IMG/VR virus record: IMGVR_UViG_3300022745_000010
Span: 1 to 40,684 of that record
Reading direction: 5' to 3' (one strand)
Source of the DNA: a virus
DNA length: 40,684 nucleotides
Positions 1 through 8,944 of this stretch are shown here, piece after piece. The notes beneath the pieces are model-generated. The model ran no database searches. It had not been told where the DNA came from and saw only the letters and a list, made by a program, of their open reading frames with translations. The position numbers were made by a program, and so were the translations under genes. How positions within the stretch are numbered: position 1 is the first letter of the stretch; each line of letters begins with the position of its first letter.

Positions 1-127
1 GGATGTGGATGGAAGCCATGCAAGCGCGCGAACTTGTCCGTTTGCGGCAGGACTCCAAACGGCCTGTGCGTACACCGTTGCTGCCGCGGAGAACGGGAAT
101 ACGCTCGTGATGTGTTTGCGATTTCCT
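1..127. repeat. Terminal direct repeat, left copy (circular closure)
   Basis: Bases 1-127 are identical to bases 40558-40684. Because the tail gene on the minus strand stays in one open frame across the join, the repeat marks a circular or circularly permuted molecule of 40,557 bp. A length of exactly 127 bases equals a common assembler k-mer size, so it is more likely an assembly overlap than a biological terminal repeat. Confidence 0.97.
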
Positions 128-1167
128 ATTGCATCGTTCATGTAGAGAACGACATTCCCCGCCGGAGATATGGCAATCTTCTGCGCCCTTGCTGCGCTGA
201 TAGCGGGGAACGTAAGTGTCATGGAAGATACCAGTGCGCCATCGGAGCTAAACTGCCTAATGATGGTATCGTAAATGACATACCCGTACGTACCATCAGT
301 AGCGATTGCTCCCCCGTAAGAAAATCCGGGGTTGTATACTCCTCCGAGCGATGCGCCCTGATTTACCGCAGCAACACGGTGGTTTGTATTGTCGGTAAAG
401 TCCGCCCATGTACAGGTGCTCCCATCGCACGCGGAGATGGATGACCCGGTAGAGGCGGATGCCACTGAATACACGTTTACCAACGTGCCGCCACTGGCCT
501 CCGTGGGTAGGGCGAGCCCGTAAAACTCCAGGCACTGCACGTTGAACGTTGCGCCTGATGCAGACGCCGTATAGACGTGCAGGTACGTCCCAGTAACCGC
601 TGCCGCAACAGTGGCGTTTACGCCCGGGCTGTACGCATACGAGCGCACAAGGAGGCCGCTTCGTGCATCTGCCACGTCCACGCGCACAAGTCCAAGGGAG
701 GTCGTTTGCACGGTTGCCACGTACCCGGCAAAACGCTTTACGGCCACGATGCGCGGAGAGATGCTCTGGTATTCCGTCAGCCCCACATCCACGTTGTACG
801 GAGCACCCGAGTATGCCGTTTGCTTTGCGCAGAACTCCGGGAACCGACCACGAAACTCCGTCAGTCCGTTGGACGAGTCCATCGCGACGACGAAGCGACC
901 CGCCGCAGAGCCATCCGAGAGCTTGTTTGCCACGAGAGCGAGGCCGCTGCGCGTGCCAAAGCAGAAGCGAGGGTTGTAGATGATTTCCCCTTCTTGCGTG
1001 CTGTAGCCGTACTCCTGGAGCCCGTCGCGCTTCTCCCAGCGCCCTTGCCGGTTCTGCACAAGGTTCCGGACAATGAGCGGAGCGTCGCCCGTAAGCAGGG
1101 AGTCCGTGCTCTGCCCGAGCCCCTTGGTCGTCGGAATCTGCGTGACCGTTTTCTCCACGATGCTCAT
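1..1167 (-). CDS. Tail nozzle / tail tubular protein, N-terminal part (continues at 40557-38518)
   Basis: This is the first 389 codons of a 1068-residue protein that continues across the circular junction to its stop at 38518. The ATG at 1167 overlaps the stop of the 124-residue gene as ATGA. No stop occurs in this frame between 1167 and base 1. The N-terminus has the pattern TKGLGQSTDSLL, then a 'NLVQNRQGRWEKRDGL' segment. Tail nozzle proteins of podoviruses (T7 gp12, P22 gp10 type) begin in a similar way, with an N-rich stretch followed by 'kRdGL'. The rest is rich in short beta-type segments (Gly, Thr, Ser, Val), compatible with a beta-propeller or beta-barrel tube. It lies directly after the connector genes, as expected for a nozzle. 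Function is inferred from size, position and N-terminal pattern. Confidence 0.75.
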   Translation of the reverse strand, partial: MSIVEKTVTQIPTTKGLGQSTDSLLTGDAPLIVRNLVQNRQGRWEKRDGLQEYGYSTQEGEIIYNPRFCFGTRSGLALVANKLSDGSAAGRFVVAMDSSNGLTEFRGRFPEFCAKQTAYSGAPYNVDVGLTEYQSISPRIVAVKRFAGYVATVQTTSLGLVRVDVADARSGLLVRSYAYSPGVNATVAAAVTGTYLHVYTASASGATFNVQCLEFYGLALPTEASGGTLVNVYSVASASTGSSISACDGSTCTWADFTDNTNHRVAAVNQGASLGGVYNPGFSYGGAIATDGTYGYVIYDTIIRQFSSDGALVSSMTLTFPAISAARAQKIAISPAGNVVLYMNDAIGNRKHITSVFPFSAAATVYAQAVWSPAANGQVRALAWLPSTS

Positions 1168-1538
1168 TGAATCTTCTCCAAACGAAAGGTGACGATGCCG
1201 CCGGTGACCTGGCTGGCGTGGGTGCCGAGCGTCAAAATGCCGGTCTCTTGCGAGACCTCCCAGACGCGGTAGAACCCATCCGTCAGGGCCGCGGTGGTGG
1301 CAGGGCGCCACTGGGTGATGTACCAGCGAACGCTCGGCCCAAGGTTGTGATTGAGGACAATCGTTGCGCCGGCGGTCGTGTAGGCGACGTCGTATTCGGC
1401 CCAGGAAGGGGCCTGGGAGCGCTCAAGCTCCACAAGACGGCGAGACATCCCTTGCGGGTCTTCCGACGCGTCTCCGCGCGATACAGAGGCAGCGGCGGGG
1501 TATAGGCTGCCGTCGGTGTTGTACCGGGGCGCGCTCAT
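1164..1538 (-). CDS. Small tail-associated protein, unknown
   Basis: A 124-residue protein lying between the connector and nozzle genes, overlapping both by ATGA junctions. A polar N-terminal third is followed by a beta-rich region (TTAGATIVLNHNLGPS, then VTGGIVTFRLEKIQ at the end). The position suggests a small tail completion or fibre-anchoring protein. I do not recognise a family. It is one of few candidates for a tail appendage, because no long tail fibre or spike gene is evident in the genome. Confidence 0.8.
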   Translation of the reverse strand: MSAPRYNTDGSLYPAAASVSRGDASEDPQGMSRRLVELERSQAPSWAEYDVAYTTAGATIVLNHNLGPSVRWYITQWRPATTAALTDGFYRVWEVSQETGILTLGTHASQVTGGIVTFRLEKIQ

Positions 1539-2212
1539 CGTCCGAAAATCCGTTGTTCGTAGATGCGGATGTTGCCGGCCTGCAATCGGTACTTGCGTGT
1601 CAGGAGGGTCCCGAAATACCAGGCATCGCGGCGCCGCTTCACGCTTCGGTCCACCACGCGCTCGGGAACCCCCGCATCGCGGAAGGCCATCCGAGAGATA
1701 CGCTTCTCCAGGTCCTGTCGCTTGCGGAAGTGCTGGACCGAGTCCTCCTCTCGCTTGTTCTTGACGTCAATCGCGGCGGTCTGGAGAACAAGCTCCTCCC
1801 AGCCGTTGATGCCGTCAAAGGTGTCGGCGTCCAGGGCAAGCGGAGTCGCGCACGGGATGTACTCCATCTTCATCGTGATGGCCTCCGTTGGGGCAGAGAG
1901 CAGCATCCGCTCCTCTTCCTGGCACGGCTCAACCGGCCGGAAGTACCCTGGCTGCTCTTGCGCGTAGAGGCCGCGGAGCTTGTAGAAATCGGTCGGAAGC
2001 ACGTAGCTGTCCGTCCCGGCGATGACAGAGATGGTCGTCTCCTTCAGGAAGTAGTCGCTGGGGGAGCTGATGACGAGCTTGTCGTAAACGTAGGTGATGG
2101 CGCTGTTGATGTAGCGCGTCAGCTCTGCGTCGGAGAGGTGCGTGTCGTTTTCGGTATCCGTCAGCTCCCGGAGCCGCGTCCGGAGCTGGAGGAGGGTCTG
2201 CGTCAGGGCCAT
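1535..2212 (-). CDS. Head-tail connector / adaptor protein
   Basis: A 225-residue protein, mostly helical at the N-terminus (ALTQTLLQLRTRLRELTD, then LSDAELTRYINSAITYVYD). That is the usual opening of podovirus adaptor proteins (P22 gp4 / T7 gp11 functional class), which sit under the portal and start the tail. A basic C-terminus (RSVKRRRDAWYFG) follows. The ATG at 2212 was chosen. An upstream TTG at 2254 falls in the tail of a terminator and lacks a ribosome-binding site. No strong Shine-Dalgarno precedes 2212 either, so the start is uncertain. The neighbours (head genes upstream, nozzle downstream) agree with this role. Confidence 0.75.
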   Translation of the reverse strand: MALTQTLLQLRTRLRELTDTENDTHLSDAELTRYINSAITYVYDKLVISSPSDYFLKETTISVIAGTDSYVLPTDFYKLRGLYAQEQPGYFRPVEPCQEEERMLLSAPTEAITMKMEYIPCATPLALDADTFDGINGWEELVLQTAAIDVKNKREEDSVQHFRKRQDLEKRISRMAFRDAGVPERVVDRSVKRRRDAWYFGTLLTRKYRLQAGNIRIYEQRIFGR

Positions 2213-2250
2213 GGGCGAAAAATACGCGAGAGGAGCTTGCGGTTCCAGCC

Positions 2251-2280
2251 ACAAAAAACGAAAGCCCCCTTGCGGGGGAT
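2251..2280 (-). terminator. Intrinsic terminator between head and tail genes
   Basis: On the minus strand CCCCC-GCAA-GGGGG (plus 2265-2278) forms a GNRA-capped hairpin, followed by CTTTCGTTTTTT. It lies just after the stop of the 71-residue acidic head gene and before the connector gene, so it should separate or attenuate head from tail expression. Confidence 0.8.
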
Positions 2281-2284
2281 TCCG

Positions 2285-2500
2285 TCAGTCACAGCACTTG
2301 ATGAACGCCATCAGGGCCTTGGCCTTCTCTTCGGGGGACTTGGCCTTCTCAAAGGCCTTCATCGCGAGGACATGGTCCTCGGAGACTTCCATCTCCCCGT
2401 CTTCCTCTTCCTCGTCATCCTCCATCTCCGGGTCGCTCTCGGGGGCCTTGGGAGGCTTTCCGAGAACAATGGAGATGGAGGGTTTCCCCTTGCCCATCAC
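2285..2500 (-). CDS. Small acidic protein of the head module, unknown
   Basis: A 71-residue protein with a central run of acidic residues (DPEMEDDEEEEDGEMEVSED) and a helical, Lys/Ala-rich C-terminus ending in KCCD. It overlaps the upstream 141-residue gene by ATGA and is followed directly by a terminator. Its location after the capsid gene suggests a minor head or assembly role. No family is recognised. Confidence 0.8.
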   Translation of the reverse strand: MMGKGKPSISIVLGKPPKAPESDPEMEDDEEEEDGEMEVSEDHVLAMKAFEKAKSPEEKAKALMAFIKCCD

Positions 2501-2922
2501 GGCTGGGGACTCCCGATAAAGAGGACGTCAATGTTCATGAGAGCATTGAGCGGCGCGTCGGCGAGAGCTGGGGTCGCAAGGTCCCAGACCTCAATGGCGA
2601 TGGTCGGGAACGTGTTGGGCGCAGTCGCTTGCGTGAGGGAGCCCTCCACGTACTTGATGAGCATCGGGGCTACGGTTGCGGCCGTGTGAACCGTGCCCAT
2701 GAAGCTGACCACCGCAACGCCCGCGTCCGAAAGCGTGAGTGTGTAGCGACCCAGGGCCGTGCGGGATACGGAACGAATTCCGCGACCCGCACGACCGATG
2801 AGGTTGGTGCCGATGGCCGGCTTCGTGGGAGCGGCAGCGCCAGCACCCAGAAGAGAGCCATGCATGAGGTAAACGTTGGCCGTGGTGCAGCCAACGATAG
2901 GGTAGAGCTGGGCTTGCCGCAT
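2497..2922 (-). CDS. Probable head decoration or capsid-associated protein
   Basis: A 141-residue protein immediately after the major capsid gene. It is rich in Ala, Thr and Val with beta-type segments and has few charges, a profile common for decoration or head-fibre-type proteins. No specific family motif is seen, so the role is inferred only from position and composition. Its stop overlaps the ATG of the next gene. Confidence 0.7.
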   Translation of the reverse strand: MRQAQLYPIVGCTTANVYLMHGSLLGAGAAAPTKPAIGTNLIGRAGRGIRSVSRTALGRYTLTLSDAGVAVVSFMGTVHTAATVAPMLIKYVEGSLTQATAPNTFPTIAIEVWDLATPALADAPLNALMNIDVLFIGSPQP

Positions 2923-2931
2923 GGGATTACC

Positions 2932-4167
2932 TCAGAGCCCGACGCCAGTGAGACGGACGTTCGGAGCAGGGTTGTTGACGATGAGGTTCCCGTAGAACGC
3001 CCACCGAGCCTCAAAGACGTCTTCCGTCGGGAGGCGGAGGTAGCGAACCCCGTCCCACGTCTGAAGGTGCGGAGCCGAGTCCAGGCTCTTGAGAAGGAAG
3101 GTCTCGTCGTTTAGGAGCCACGCGGTATTGCGGGGGCAGAACGGGTCCTTGATGATGCGAATCTGGCCGTTGTCGCCTTCAATGTAGGCGTCTTGGAAGC
3201 CGGCTGTCGCAGCGCCGCCACCACCATCGTAGATGATTTTCGCACCGAGCGACCGCTTGAGGGCGGTGAACTCCAGTGTATTCATGACAATGACGTTGGG
3301 GTCGCCGATGCCGATGAACCCCGCCTGAGCAGTGGCGTCCATCACGGCGTCTTCAATCGTCCAGCCCGTGTAGTCCTGGGTCTGGCCGCTGAAGGCGACC
3401 GGGTCCGTGTTTCGGTTGAGGCCGAAGAGCGTGCCCGGAGTCGTGCCGCCGGTAATCCACTGACCGAGGCCCGTGAGTACCGAGTTGTTGACGCCCGCAG
3501 AGCTATTGTCGCCGAAGCGGCAAAGGTAGTCGGTATCCGTGACGCCCGTGATGCTCGCGCTGAGTGCCGCGGCGAAGGTGAGCGTTCGGTTCTTTCGGTC
3601 AATGCCCGTAACACGGGCAGAGCCGACACGGACGGTCGGGGAGAAGCCGGTCGTGGAGACGGCCGCCACGAGCATCCCGAGCGCGAAGTAGTTCATGTTC
3701 GCGCTCGCAGCGAGCGTGACGGTCGTGGTCGCAGAGCCCGAAAGAATCTGCGCGAGCGTCCCATCGCCGGTGCCGTACATGTACGTGGAGAGACCGATGA
3801 GTTCGGTCTTCACCGCCCCATCCATCTCGTTCTGCCAAAGGTCAACAAGGGCACCCTCGGTCTTCACGGCAGCCTTCAGCGCTTCGCCAGCGATACGCGC
3901 AACGCCGTAGTGGCTCTTGCGGGTGACCTGGAAACGCTTGTAGTTGCCTTGCTGCGCGGCCGTCTGCGCATTCGCGACCGTGGAGCTGGAGCCCTGCGGG
4001 TACGCGTTCTGAATCGCAACGATAGCGCTATCGCCAACGAAGTCCGTCTTCTTCTTCGTTTTCTTGAAGAGGTTGAACTTGTCGTTGATGCTCTTCGGGA
4101 CTTCGCCCGTCGGGTAGAGGAGCTTGAGCGCTTCCGTAGACCCGGTAACTGTAGCCTCACCTGCCAT
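2932..4167 (-). CDS. Major capsid protein
   Basis: A 411-residue protein, the usual size for an HK97-fold major capsid protein of this phage type. It opens with a Lys-rich segment (INDKFNLFKKTKKKTDF). A middle part holds 'GDPNVIVMNTLEFTALKRSL', and the C-terminal region contains 'NDETFLLKSLDSAPHLQTWDG' and ends in RLTGVGL. The order scaffold-capsid-small head proteins supports the call. An AAGGA Shine-Dalgarno lies 8 bases before the ATG. It assembles with the scaffold into the procapsid shell. Confidence 0.92.
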   Translation of the reverse strand: MAGEATVTGSTEALKLLYPTGEVPKSINDKFNLFKKTKKKTDFVGDSAIVAIQNAYPQGSSSTVANAQTAAQQGNYKRFQVTRKSHYGVARIAGEALKAAVKTEGALVDLWQNEMDGAVKTELIGLSTYMYGTGDGTLAQILSGSATTTVTLAASANMNYFALGMLVAAVSTTGFSPTVRVGSARVTGIDRKNRTLTFAAALSASITGVTDTDYLCRFGDNSSAGVNNSVLTGLGQWITGGTTPGTLFGLNRNTDPVAFSGQTQDYTGWTIEDAVMDATAQAGFIGIGDPNVIVMNTLEFTALKRSLGAKIIYDGGGGAATAGFQDAYIEGDNGQIRIIKDPFCPRNTAWLLNDETFLLKSLDSAPHLQTWDGVRYLRLPTEDVFEARWAFYGNLIVNNPAPNVRLTGVGL

Positions 4168-4172
4168 TGTCT

Positions 4173-5162
4173 TTAATCCTTGTTACCGGCGGCCTCTGCC
4201 GCACGGACTGCATTTTTCACTGCACGGACCGCGGCTTCGCGCCGCGCGTCTTCGTCGTCAACGATGGTTTCCGGGGCCCGCCGGGTTCCCGTCTCCTTGC
4301 TGGAGATAGGACTTGCTTGCTTGGGGGCCGTCTGCTGCGAAACCGTCCGTGCTTGAAGGCGGCTAGTGGCTTTGGAGACCGTCTTTGCGGCCTCAGCTTC
4401 CAGGTACTCTGCCAGCTCCTCAAAGGTCGCTTCAAGTCCCCCCGTCTGGCGGCGGTATTGGAGGGCGATGTTGTCGGCGATGCGCACGAGTTCTTGGGGG
4501 CGGTCCTCGTAGAGGGCCGTCAGGTGAGGATGCTTGTCCTCCGAAAGGGCGATGGCCGTGAACTGCTCCACGGCGGTTGTGCGGGCCTGGGCTTCCTGCT
4601 GGGCTTGGTAGGAGCGAACCTGCTCCTCCTCACGAGCGCGGCGAGCTGCGAGTTCTTGCTCCAGCCGCTCAATGCGCTGCTCTTCCTTGCTCTTCGCTTG
4701 CTTGGCCTTCTCTTCGGGGGAGGTGGCGTCGGCGAGCTGGAGAAGGAATTCCTCCGGGTCAATACCGGACTCTCGGATGGCGCGAACGGGGTCCGCCCGC
4801 AGCATCGCGTACCATTCCTTGTGGCGCTGAACCTCTTCCGCAGCGGCGCGAACCTTGGCGAGTTCGGCTTGCGCCGTTCCCGTCAGGAAATCGTGCTCTT
4901 CCTTGGCCTTTGCGCGGGCGGCCTGGATGGCTTCCCGCTGCTTGACGCGAATGGAGAGCTGGTCCAGCTCTTCCTTTGCGCCAGCGGGCTCTTCCTTGGG
5001 GGCTTCGGGCTTCTTTTCAGGCTCTTCGGCCCCCTCTTTCTCGGCATCCTCTGCGGCGACAAGCTGCGAGACAGCCTTGACGGCAAGGTCGCGCCGGTCG
5101 TCTTCGGAAAGCGAGGTAAGGTCGGGGGTTTCTACGACTGCGGATTCAGTTTCGGTGCTCAT
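4173..5162 (-). CDS. Scaffolding protein
   Basis: A 329-residue, highly charged protein dominated by Glu, Ala, Lys, Gln and Arg. It has long predicted coiled coils (residues around 60-200, for example EEQRIERLEQELAARRARE) and a basic C-terminus (ARREAAVRAVKNAVRAAEA). This composition, and its place directly between portal and major capsid genes, is typical of podovirus scaffolds, which direct procapsid assembly and are then released. The start has an AAGGA Shine-Dalgarno 5 bases upstream. Confidence 0.88.
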   Translation of the reverse strand: MSTETESAVVETPDLTSLSEDDRRDLAVKAVSQLVAAEDAEKEGAEEPEKKPEAPKEEPAGAKEELDQLSIRVKQREAIQAARAKAKEEHDFLTGTAQAELAKVRAAAEEVQRHKEWYAMLRADPVRAIRESGIDPEEFLLQLADATSPEEKAKQAKSKEEQRIERLEQELAARRAREEEQVRSYQAQQEAQARTTAVEQFTAIALSEDKHPHLTALYEDRPQELVRIADNIALQYRRQTGGLEATFEELAEYLEAEAAKTVSKATSRLQARTVSQQTAPKQASPISSKETGTRRAPETIVDDEDARREAAVRAVKNAVRAAEAAGNKD

Positions 5163-5174
5163 TTTGGTCCTTGG

Positions 5175-7142
5175 TCACTGAGGCATGGGAGGCATCGGAG
5201 CCTGTGGCGCTCCGGTAGGGGGCATCATGGGCGCAGGTCCTTGGGGTGGCATCATGGGGCCGGGCGGAGGGGGAGCCGGCCCAGGCATCGGAGGCGGGGC
5301 TCCGGGCATGGGCGGGGCGAGGGGGTCTACCGGCTGGGCGGGGGGATTCAGAAGCGCGTCGCAGTCTTGGATGTAACGCGCGAGAAGTCCCAGCCGCTCG
5401 TCGTCCGCATCACTGCGGATTCGGTACAAGTTGAAGAACCCGAGCGCAGTTTTCTTGGCCACGTCCAGGTCATCCAGACCGAGCGGTTCGTAGTAGATGC
5501 CCTCTTCAACAATCTTCGTAAGCGTCTTGCGGATGACCTCCACCGGGGAGGAGATGAGGTCGTTTTCCGACTCAATATCGGGGACTTCAAGGAGCGCGCG
5601 GAAGGTCCGCTCGTCAATGACGCCCGCTTCTTTGAGGCGGCTAAGCTCGGACACGCGGCCCGAGAAACTGTGAGGAAGCTGGCTCATCGGAAGGATACGC
5701 AGCTTCATGAAGCGCCGGTCCACCTTGCACTTTTTGAAGTCCACAATGCGGATAGAGCCCTTCGTATCTCCAGGCGCAGAGACCTGAACCCGAACGCCGC
5801 GAGAGTCCAGCTCTTCGCACTCGTCCAGGATGACGTCCGCAAGCTCCACCATGGCCGACTCGTAGCGGCGATGAACCATGGCCTGCCGGTCGGTCCCACT
5901 GTCCTGCCAGCGCTCCATGGCGGCGCCAGAGGCCTCGCGGAGCTGCGCGGGGAGCTGCTGGGTTGCCTCAAACTGGGAGACGCCCACGAGCGAGCGCATC
6001 CGCTGCGGGAGCCCATCGCGCTCCTGGTAGGCCGCCGGGTGAATCGGGGTCGCGTTCCATTCCGTAGGAGGGCTTCCCTCGTACTCAATGATGGACCCGA
6101 TTTCGTTGTCAATCTGAGCCTTCACGACCTCGCCAGCCTTGACGAGCAAGCGGGGGACACCAAGAAGGTCGTGGCTTCGCTCAATGCGCTTGGCGAGCTT
6201 GTCCAAGTTGCGCTGGCACGGCGCAAGGCGGTCCACGGCCGAGCGCCCCCAGAAGCCGGCAGCCGTGAAGCCGTTGCGCGCAAAGGCGAACGGAAAGCGG
6301 GTTCGCGTGTACGGGAGCTTCACAAGCGTCGCAGAGCGCAAGTACATGACATACATGCCGTCTTTGGCCTTCGGGCCTGACGGAAGATGCCAGGCCTCGT
6401 AGACGCAGAGGGAGTCGGAGAACGAGCTGTTGGTGGAGGTCTGCTCGTCCCAGCCGGTCTCGTCCAGAACGGCCTTGCGGCGCGCTTCCTTGGACCCCAC
6501 GTATCCTTCGCCAGCCTGGGAAACGCGCTCCAGGAGCGTCCAGCGGTCCACAAACGAGCGGCGGTAGAGCGACCGCGGCTTCCCGTTCCGGGACTCCATG
6601 AGGTCCGTGGCGAGATGGATGGGGTTCTGGCGCTCCACGACAACGCGAGCTTCCGCGTCGTTCTCGTCCGTCATCTCGTGGGAGACAAAGAGGACGCCCG
6701 TGCCGGCGATGAGCGTGTCCATGCCGAAGAGCGGGACGACTTCGCCGTGAATCTTGTTGTCCTCGTAGACGCCACCGAGGAAGCGGCCGAGTTCCTTAGC
6801 GCGCTGCTGCTGGCCCCAGTCCCCATCCACCGTGCAGGGTGAAGGGATGATTTTATTTTTGAATACGCCAGCGTGGAGCGTCTCCAGCGTGTTGGCTAGT
6901 TGGTTCTCGCTCATCTCGTCCACGAAGATGGGGGAGAGCTTCGGGAGCCCGTCCAGGCCTTCCAGCGTGTCGCCGTAGAGGGACCAGGCTTCGCGGATAG
7001 CGTCTACACGCTGCGAGGACGCGTCCCAGACGTCTTTTGCGAGGCTATTCAGAACCTTGTGCGGTTCCGACTCCAACCACCACGCCTTGGCCGTCCGTTT
7101 GTCCATGGGCCGGTTGTACGCTGGCACGGCGCTTGCGTTCAA
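5175..7142 (-). CDS. Portal protein (TTG start)
   Basis: A 655-residue protein of the size of podovirus portals, placed between terminase and scaffold. Helical segments such as LAPCQRNLDKLAKRIERSHD and a long helical stem region near residues 380-480 fit a portal. The C-terminal ~60 residues are a Pro/Gly/Met-rich tail (PPMPGAPPPMPGPAPPPPG and onward). The start is TTG at 7142, because AGGAGG lies 6 bases upstream. The first in-frame ATG (7106) has no Shine-Dalgarno. It forms the dodecameric channel for DNA entry and exit. The Pro/Met tail is unusual and recurs in style in the internal protein at 36522-37172. Confidence 0.9.
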   Translation of the reverse strand: MNASAVPAYNRPMDKRTAKAWWLESEPHKVLNSLAKDVWDASSQRVDAIREAWSLYGDTLEGLDGLPKLSPIFVDEMSENQLANTLETLHAGVFKNKIIPSPCTVDGDWGQQQRAKELGRFLGGVYEDNKIHGEVVPLFGMDTLIAGTGVLFVSHEMTDENDAEARVVVERQNPIHLATDLMESRNGKPRSLYRRSFVDRWTLLERVSQAGEGYVGSKEARRKAVLDETGWDEQTSTNSSFSDSLCVYEAWHLPSGPKAKDGMYVMYLRSATLVKLPYTRTRFPFAFARNGFTAAGFWGRSAVDRLAPCQRNLDKLAKRIERSHDLLGVPRLLVKAGEVVKAQIDNEIGSIIEYEGSPPTEWNATPIHPAAYQERDGLPQRMRSLVGVSQFEATQQLPAQLREASGAAMERWQDSGTDRQAMVHRRYESAMVELADVILDECEELDSRGVRVQVSAPGDTKGSIRIVDFKKCKVDRRFMKLRILPMSQLPHSFSGRVSELSRLKEAGVIDERTFRALLEVPDIESENDLISSPVEVIRKTLTKIVEEGIYYEPLGLDDLDVAKKTALGFFNLYRIRSDADDERLGLLARYIQDCDALLNPPAQPVDPLAPPMPGAPPPMPGPAPPPPGPMMPPQGPAPMMPPTGAPQAPMPPMPQ

Positions 7143-7413
7143 GGCGCGCCTCCTGGAGGTTGCCCATAAGCTTGGCGATTCCCTCCAGGCGAGCCAGGTC
7201 TTCCAGCGCAGCCTCGTGCATGCGTTTCGCTTCGGCCATCAGCTCGTGCGCTTCGGACGCCTTCCGCTCTGCCGTTGCCAGCATGGCGTGCGTCATCCGC
7301 AGCGAAACCTCAAGCTCCGCGGAGAGTTCCGCGTACTCAATGTCTCGGGCGATTTCGCTCCGCCCGTCGCTCTCCGGCGAGTCGTTTGGCGGTGGTTCGT
7401 TCCAAAGCGGCAA
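7045..7413 (-). CDS. Small coiled-coil protein overlapping terminase and portal ends
   Basis: A candidate gene of about 122 residues filling the 194-base gap between terminase and portal. It overlaps the terminase end by 77 bases and the portal start by 98 bases in other frames. The part in the gap is a heptad-like helix (HELMAEAKRMHEAALEDLARLEG), which supports real coding. The likely start is TTG at 7413 with AGGAG 10 bases upstream. An internal ATG at 'MTHAMLATAERK' is the alternative. Function is unknown; small proteins at this position in other phages are sometimes packaging accessories. Confidence 0.6.
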   Translation of the reverse strand: MPLWNEPPPNDSPESDGRSEIARDIEYAELSAELEVSLRMTHAMLATAERKASEAHELMAEAKRMHEAALEDLARLEGIAKLMGNLQEARLERKRRASVQPAHGQTDGQGVVVGVGTAQGSE

Positions 7414-8944
7414 GGTGCTTCTTCTCCTGGGAATTCTCCCACTCTCGCAAGCGCTTGGCCATGTAATCCCTGTAAGCCTGAGAGTCAATGTCTGGACGCT
7501 GCTCTTCGGGAGCATCCTTCAGCCGGGCATAGGCCAGCTCGTTCACAGCGGCTACCCAGGACGAGAGAAGGTCGCCGTGGCCTTTCCCAGCTCTTCGGGG
7601 CATGCGCACGGTCTTGCGACCGCCGCTCGTCTCCACGACCTTGACGAGGCTGGCCTGGTCGCGGAGAGCACGGATAGGAGGAACCACGACGCGTTGTTCC
7701 TGAAGGCACGCCTTGACGCGCGCATACGCCTCAAGCTTCGCGTCCCCGCCGTCACGAACCGTCCAAAGGTTGAGCTTAAAGTCGCGAAGAATCTCACGCA
7801 GCGCCTCCTGGTAGAACTGGTCGGCGTAGATGCCCCGGATGCCGTAAGGCTCCACCAGCTTCGCGAACTCTGCCACGACCTCGCGGGGGCGCAAAGGGGA
7901 ACCCTTCACGGGACGAAGTTCGTGCGTCAGGACGGTCTGGTAGCGCCGGCCGTCGTAGGCGACGATGGAGAGCGCAGAGGCGTCGGAGACGAAGCCAAAG
8001 TCTGCGGCGGCCACGTACCGCCACGTCGGGCTGAAGGGAAGGGGATAGGTCCCCTCACCAACGATGAAGTCCTTCGGGTCAAAGAACTCGGACGAGCCGA
8101 CCGTCTTCCGTTCGCAGTAGAACTCCCGGCGCGCGTTGTCCTCGTCGCGCTCCATTTCGGTCGCGATGATTTCGGCGATGACCGCGTCATTCGGGCGCAT
8201 GAGGTCCGTGGGGGCGACCATGGCGACGCAGGTCGTCGGGTTCCCCCAGTTCTTCTCAAACATCTCGCCCATGAGCGTTTCTACGGGCCAAGGCGTGCTG
8301 ATGAGCATCCCCTTCCCGAGCAAGCGCGGAACAAGGGCGCCAAAGACCGCGCGGTCGGTCACGGCGTAGGTTCCCTCGTCGTTGGCGGAGTAGAAGAACT
8401 CGGCCTCGTCCAGGAGGAAGCAAAGGATGGAGCGGCCGCGGAGCGAGGACCCGCCGCGGCTGGCTGCGAAGGCTTCAATGACTGCCGTTCGGCCGTCTGG
8501 GCGCTTGACGAAGATGGCGTCCTTGTCCGCGGAGACGAAGTGCGGCTTGAGATGTGGGGAGTCCATCATCTCGGTCGCCATCCGGATGGAAAGGCGCGCC
8601 GTGGGCTTGTCCGGCGCGATGATGGCTGCAACCGGAACGTCGCCGGGGCCGCAGCGGGACGCGTCACCCAAGAGGGCGCAGTATATGCAGTAGGCCGCGC
8701 AGAGGGTCGTCTTTCCGCTTCCTCGTCCCAGGGAGAGAACGACGAACTTCCGGGCACGCTCAGGGATGACTTCAATGTCCCCGAGCATCTTCCGGGCATA
8801 CTCGCGCTCCTCCCCCGTCAGGTCGCAAGGGTTCAGGTCCCCGAAGCCGATTTTGGCAACAACGGACTGGCCAACCGTCAGCTTGAGACCTAAACTCTTA
8901 CTGCAGAACGTATGAAACGAAACGACAACCTTCGGCGCGGTCAT
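7337..8944 (-). CDS. terL: Terminase large subunit (ATPase and nuclease)
   Basis: A 535-residue DNA-packaging motor. The N-terminal ATPase has Walker A GRGSGKTT at residues 73-80 and Walker B CFLLDEAE at 175-182 (Asp179, Glu180). The C-terminal RNase H-like nuclease has acidic residues Asp315 (AADFG), Asp375 (GIYADQF) and Asp458 (KGHGDLL). It uses ATP to translocate DNA into the procapsid through the portal and cuts the concatemer. Its ATG directly follows the stop of the preceding gene. The circularly permuted-looking assembly could reflect headful packaging, but the sequence alone does not prove this. Confidence 0.95.
   Translation of the reverse strand: MTAPKVVVSFHTFCSKSLGLKLTVGQSVVAKIGFGDLNPCDLTGEEREYARKMLGDIEVIPERARKFVVLSLGRGSGKTTLCAAYCIYCALLGDASRCGPGDVPVAAIIAPDKPTARLSIRMATEMMDSPHLKPHFVSADKDAIFVKRPDGRTAVIEAFAASRGGSSLRGRSILCFLLDEAEFFYSANDEGTYAVTDRAVFGALVPRLLGKGMLISTPWPVETLMGEMFEKNWGNPTTCVAMVAPTDLMRPNDAVIAEIIATEMERDEDNARREFYCERKTVGSSEFFDPKDFIVGEGTYPLPFSPTWRYVAAADFGFVSDASALSIVAYDGRRYQTVLTHELRPVKGSPLRPREVVAEFAKLVEPYGIRGIYADQFYQEALREILRDFKLNLWTVRDGGDAKLEAYARVKACLQEQRVVVPPIRALRDQASLVKVVETSGGRKTVRMPRRAGKGHGDLLSSWVAAVNELAYARLKDAPEEQRPDIDSQAYRDYMAKRLREWENSQEKKHLAALERTTAKRLAGERRAERNRPRH

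Noticed and set aside
1-127. Biological direct terminal repeat as in T7-like phages
   Set aside because: The repeat is exactly 127 bases, a standard assembler k-mer length, and lies in the middle of the tail gene. It is best explained as circular contig overlap.
2212-2254. TTG 2254 as start of the connector gene
   Set aside because: It lies in the T-rich tail of the terminator and has no Shine-Dalgarno.
1364-2689. Long plus-strand open frame of 441 codons
   Set aside because: It is antisense to the connector, small tail and head genes; composition is Arg/Leu/Gly-rich without domains, as expected for an antisense shadow in GC-rich DNA.
4167-6380. Plus-strand open frame of 737 codons
   Set aside because: It lies antisense to scaffold and portal, whose identities are clear, and shows no recognisable domain.
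7037-8893. Plus-strand open frame of 618 codons
   Set aside because: Antisense to the terminase gene, which has all catalytic motifs; this frame is a shadow.
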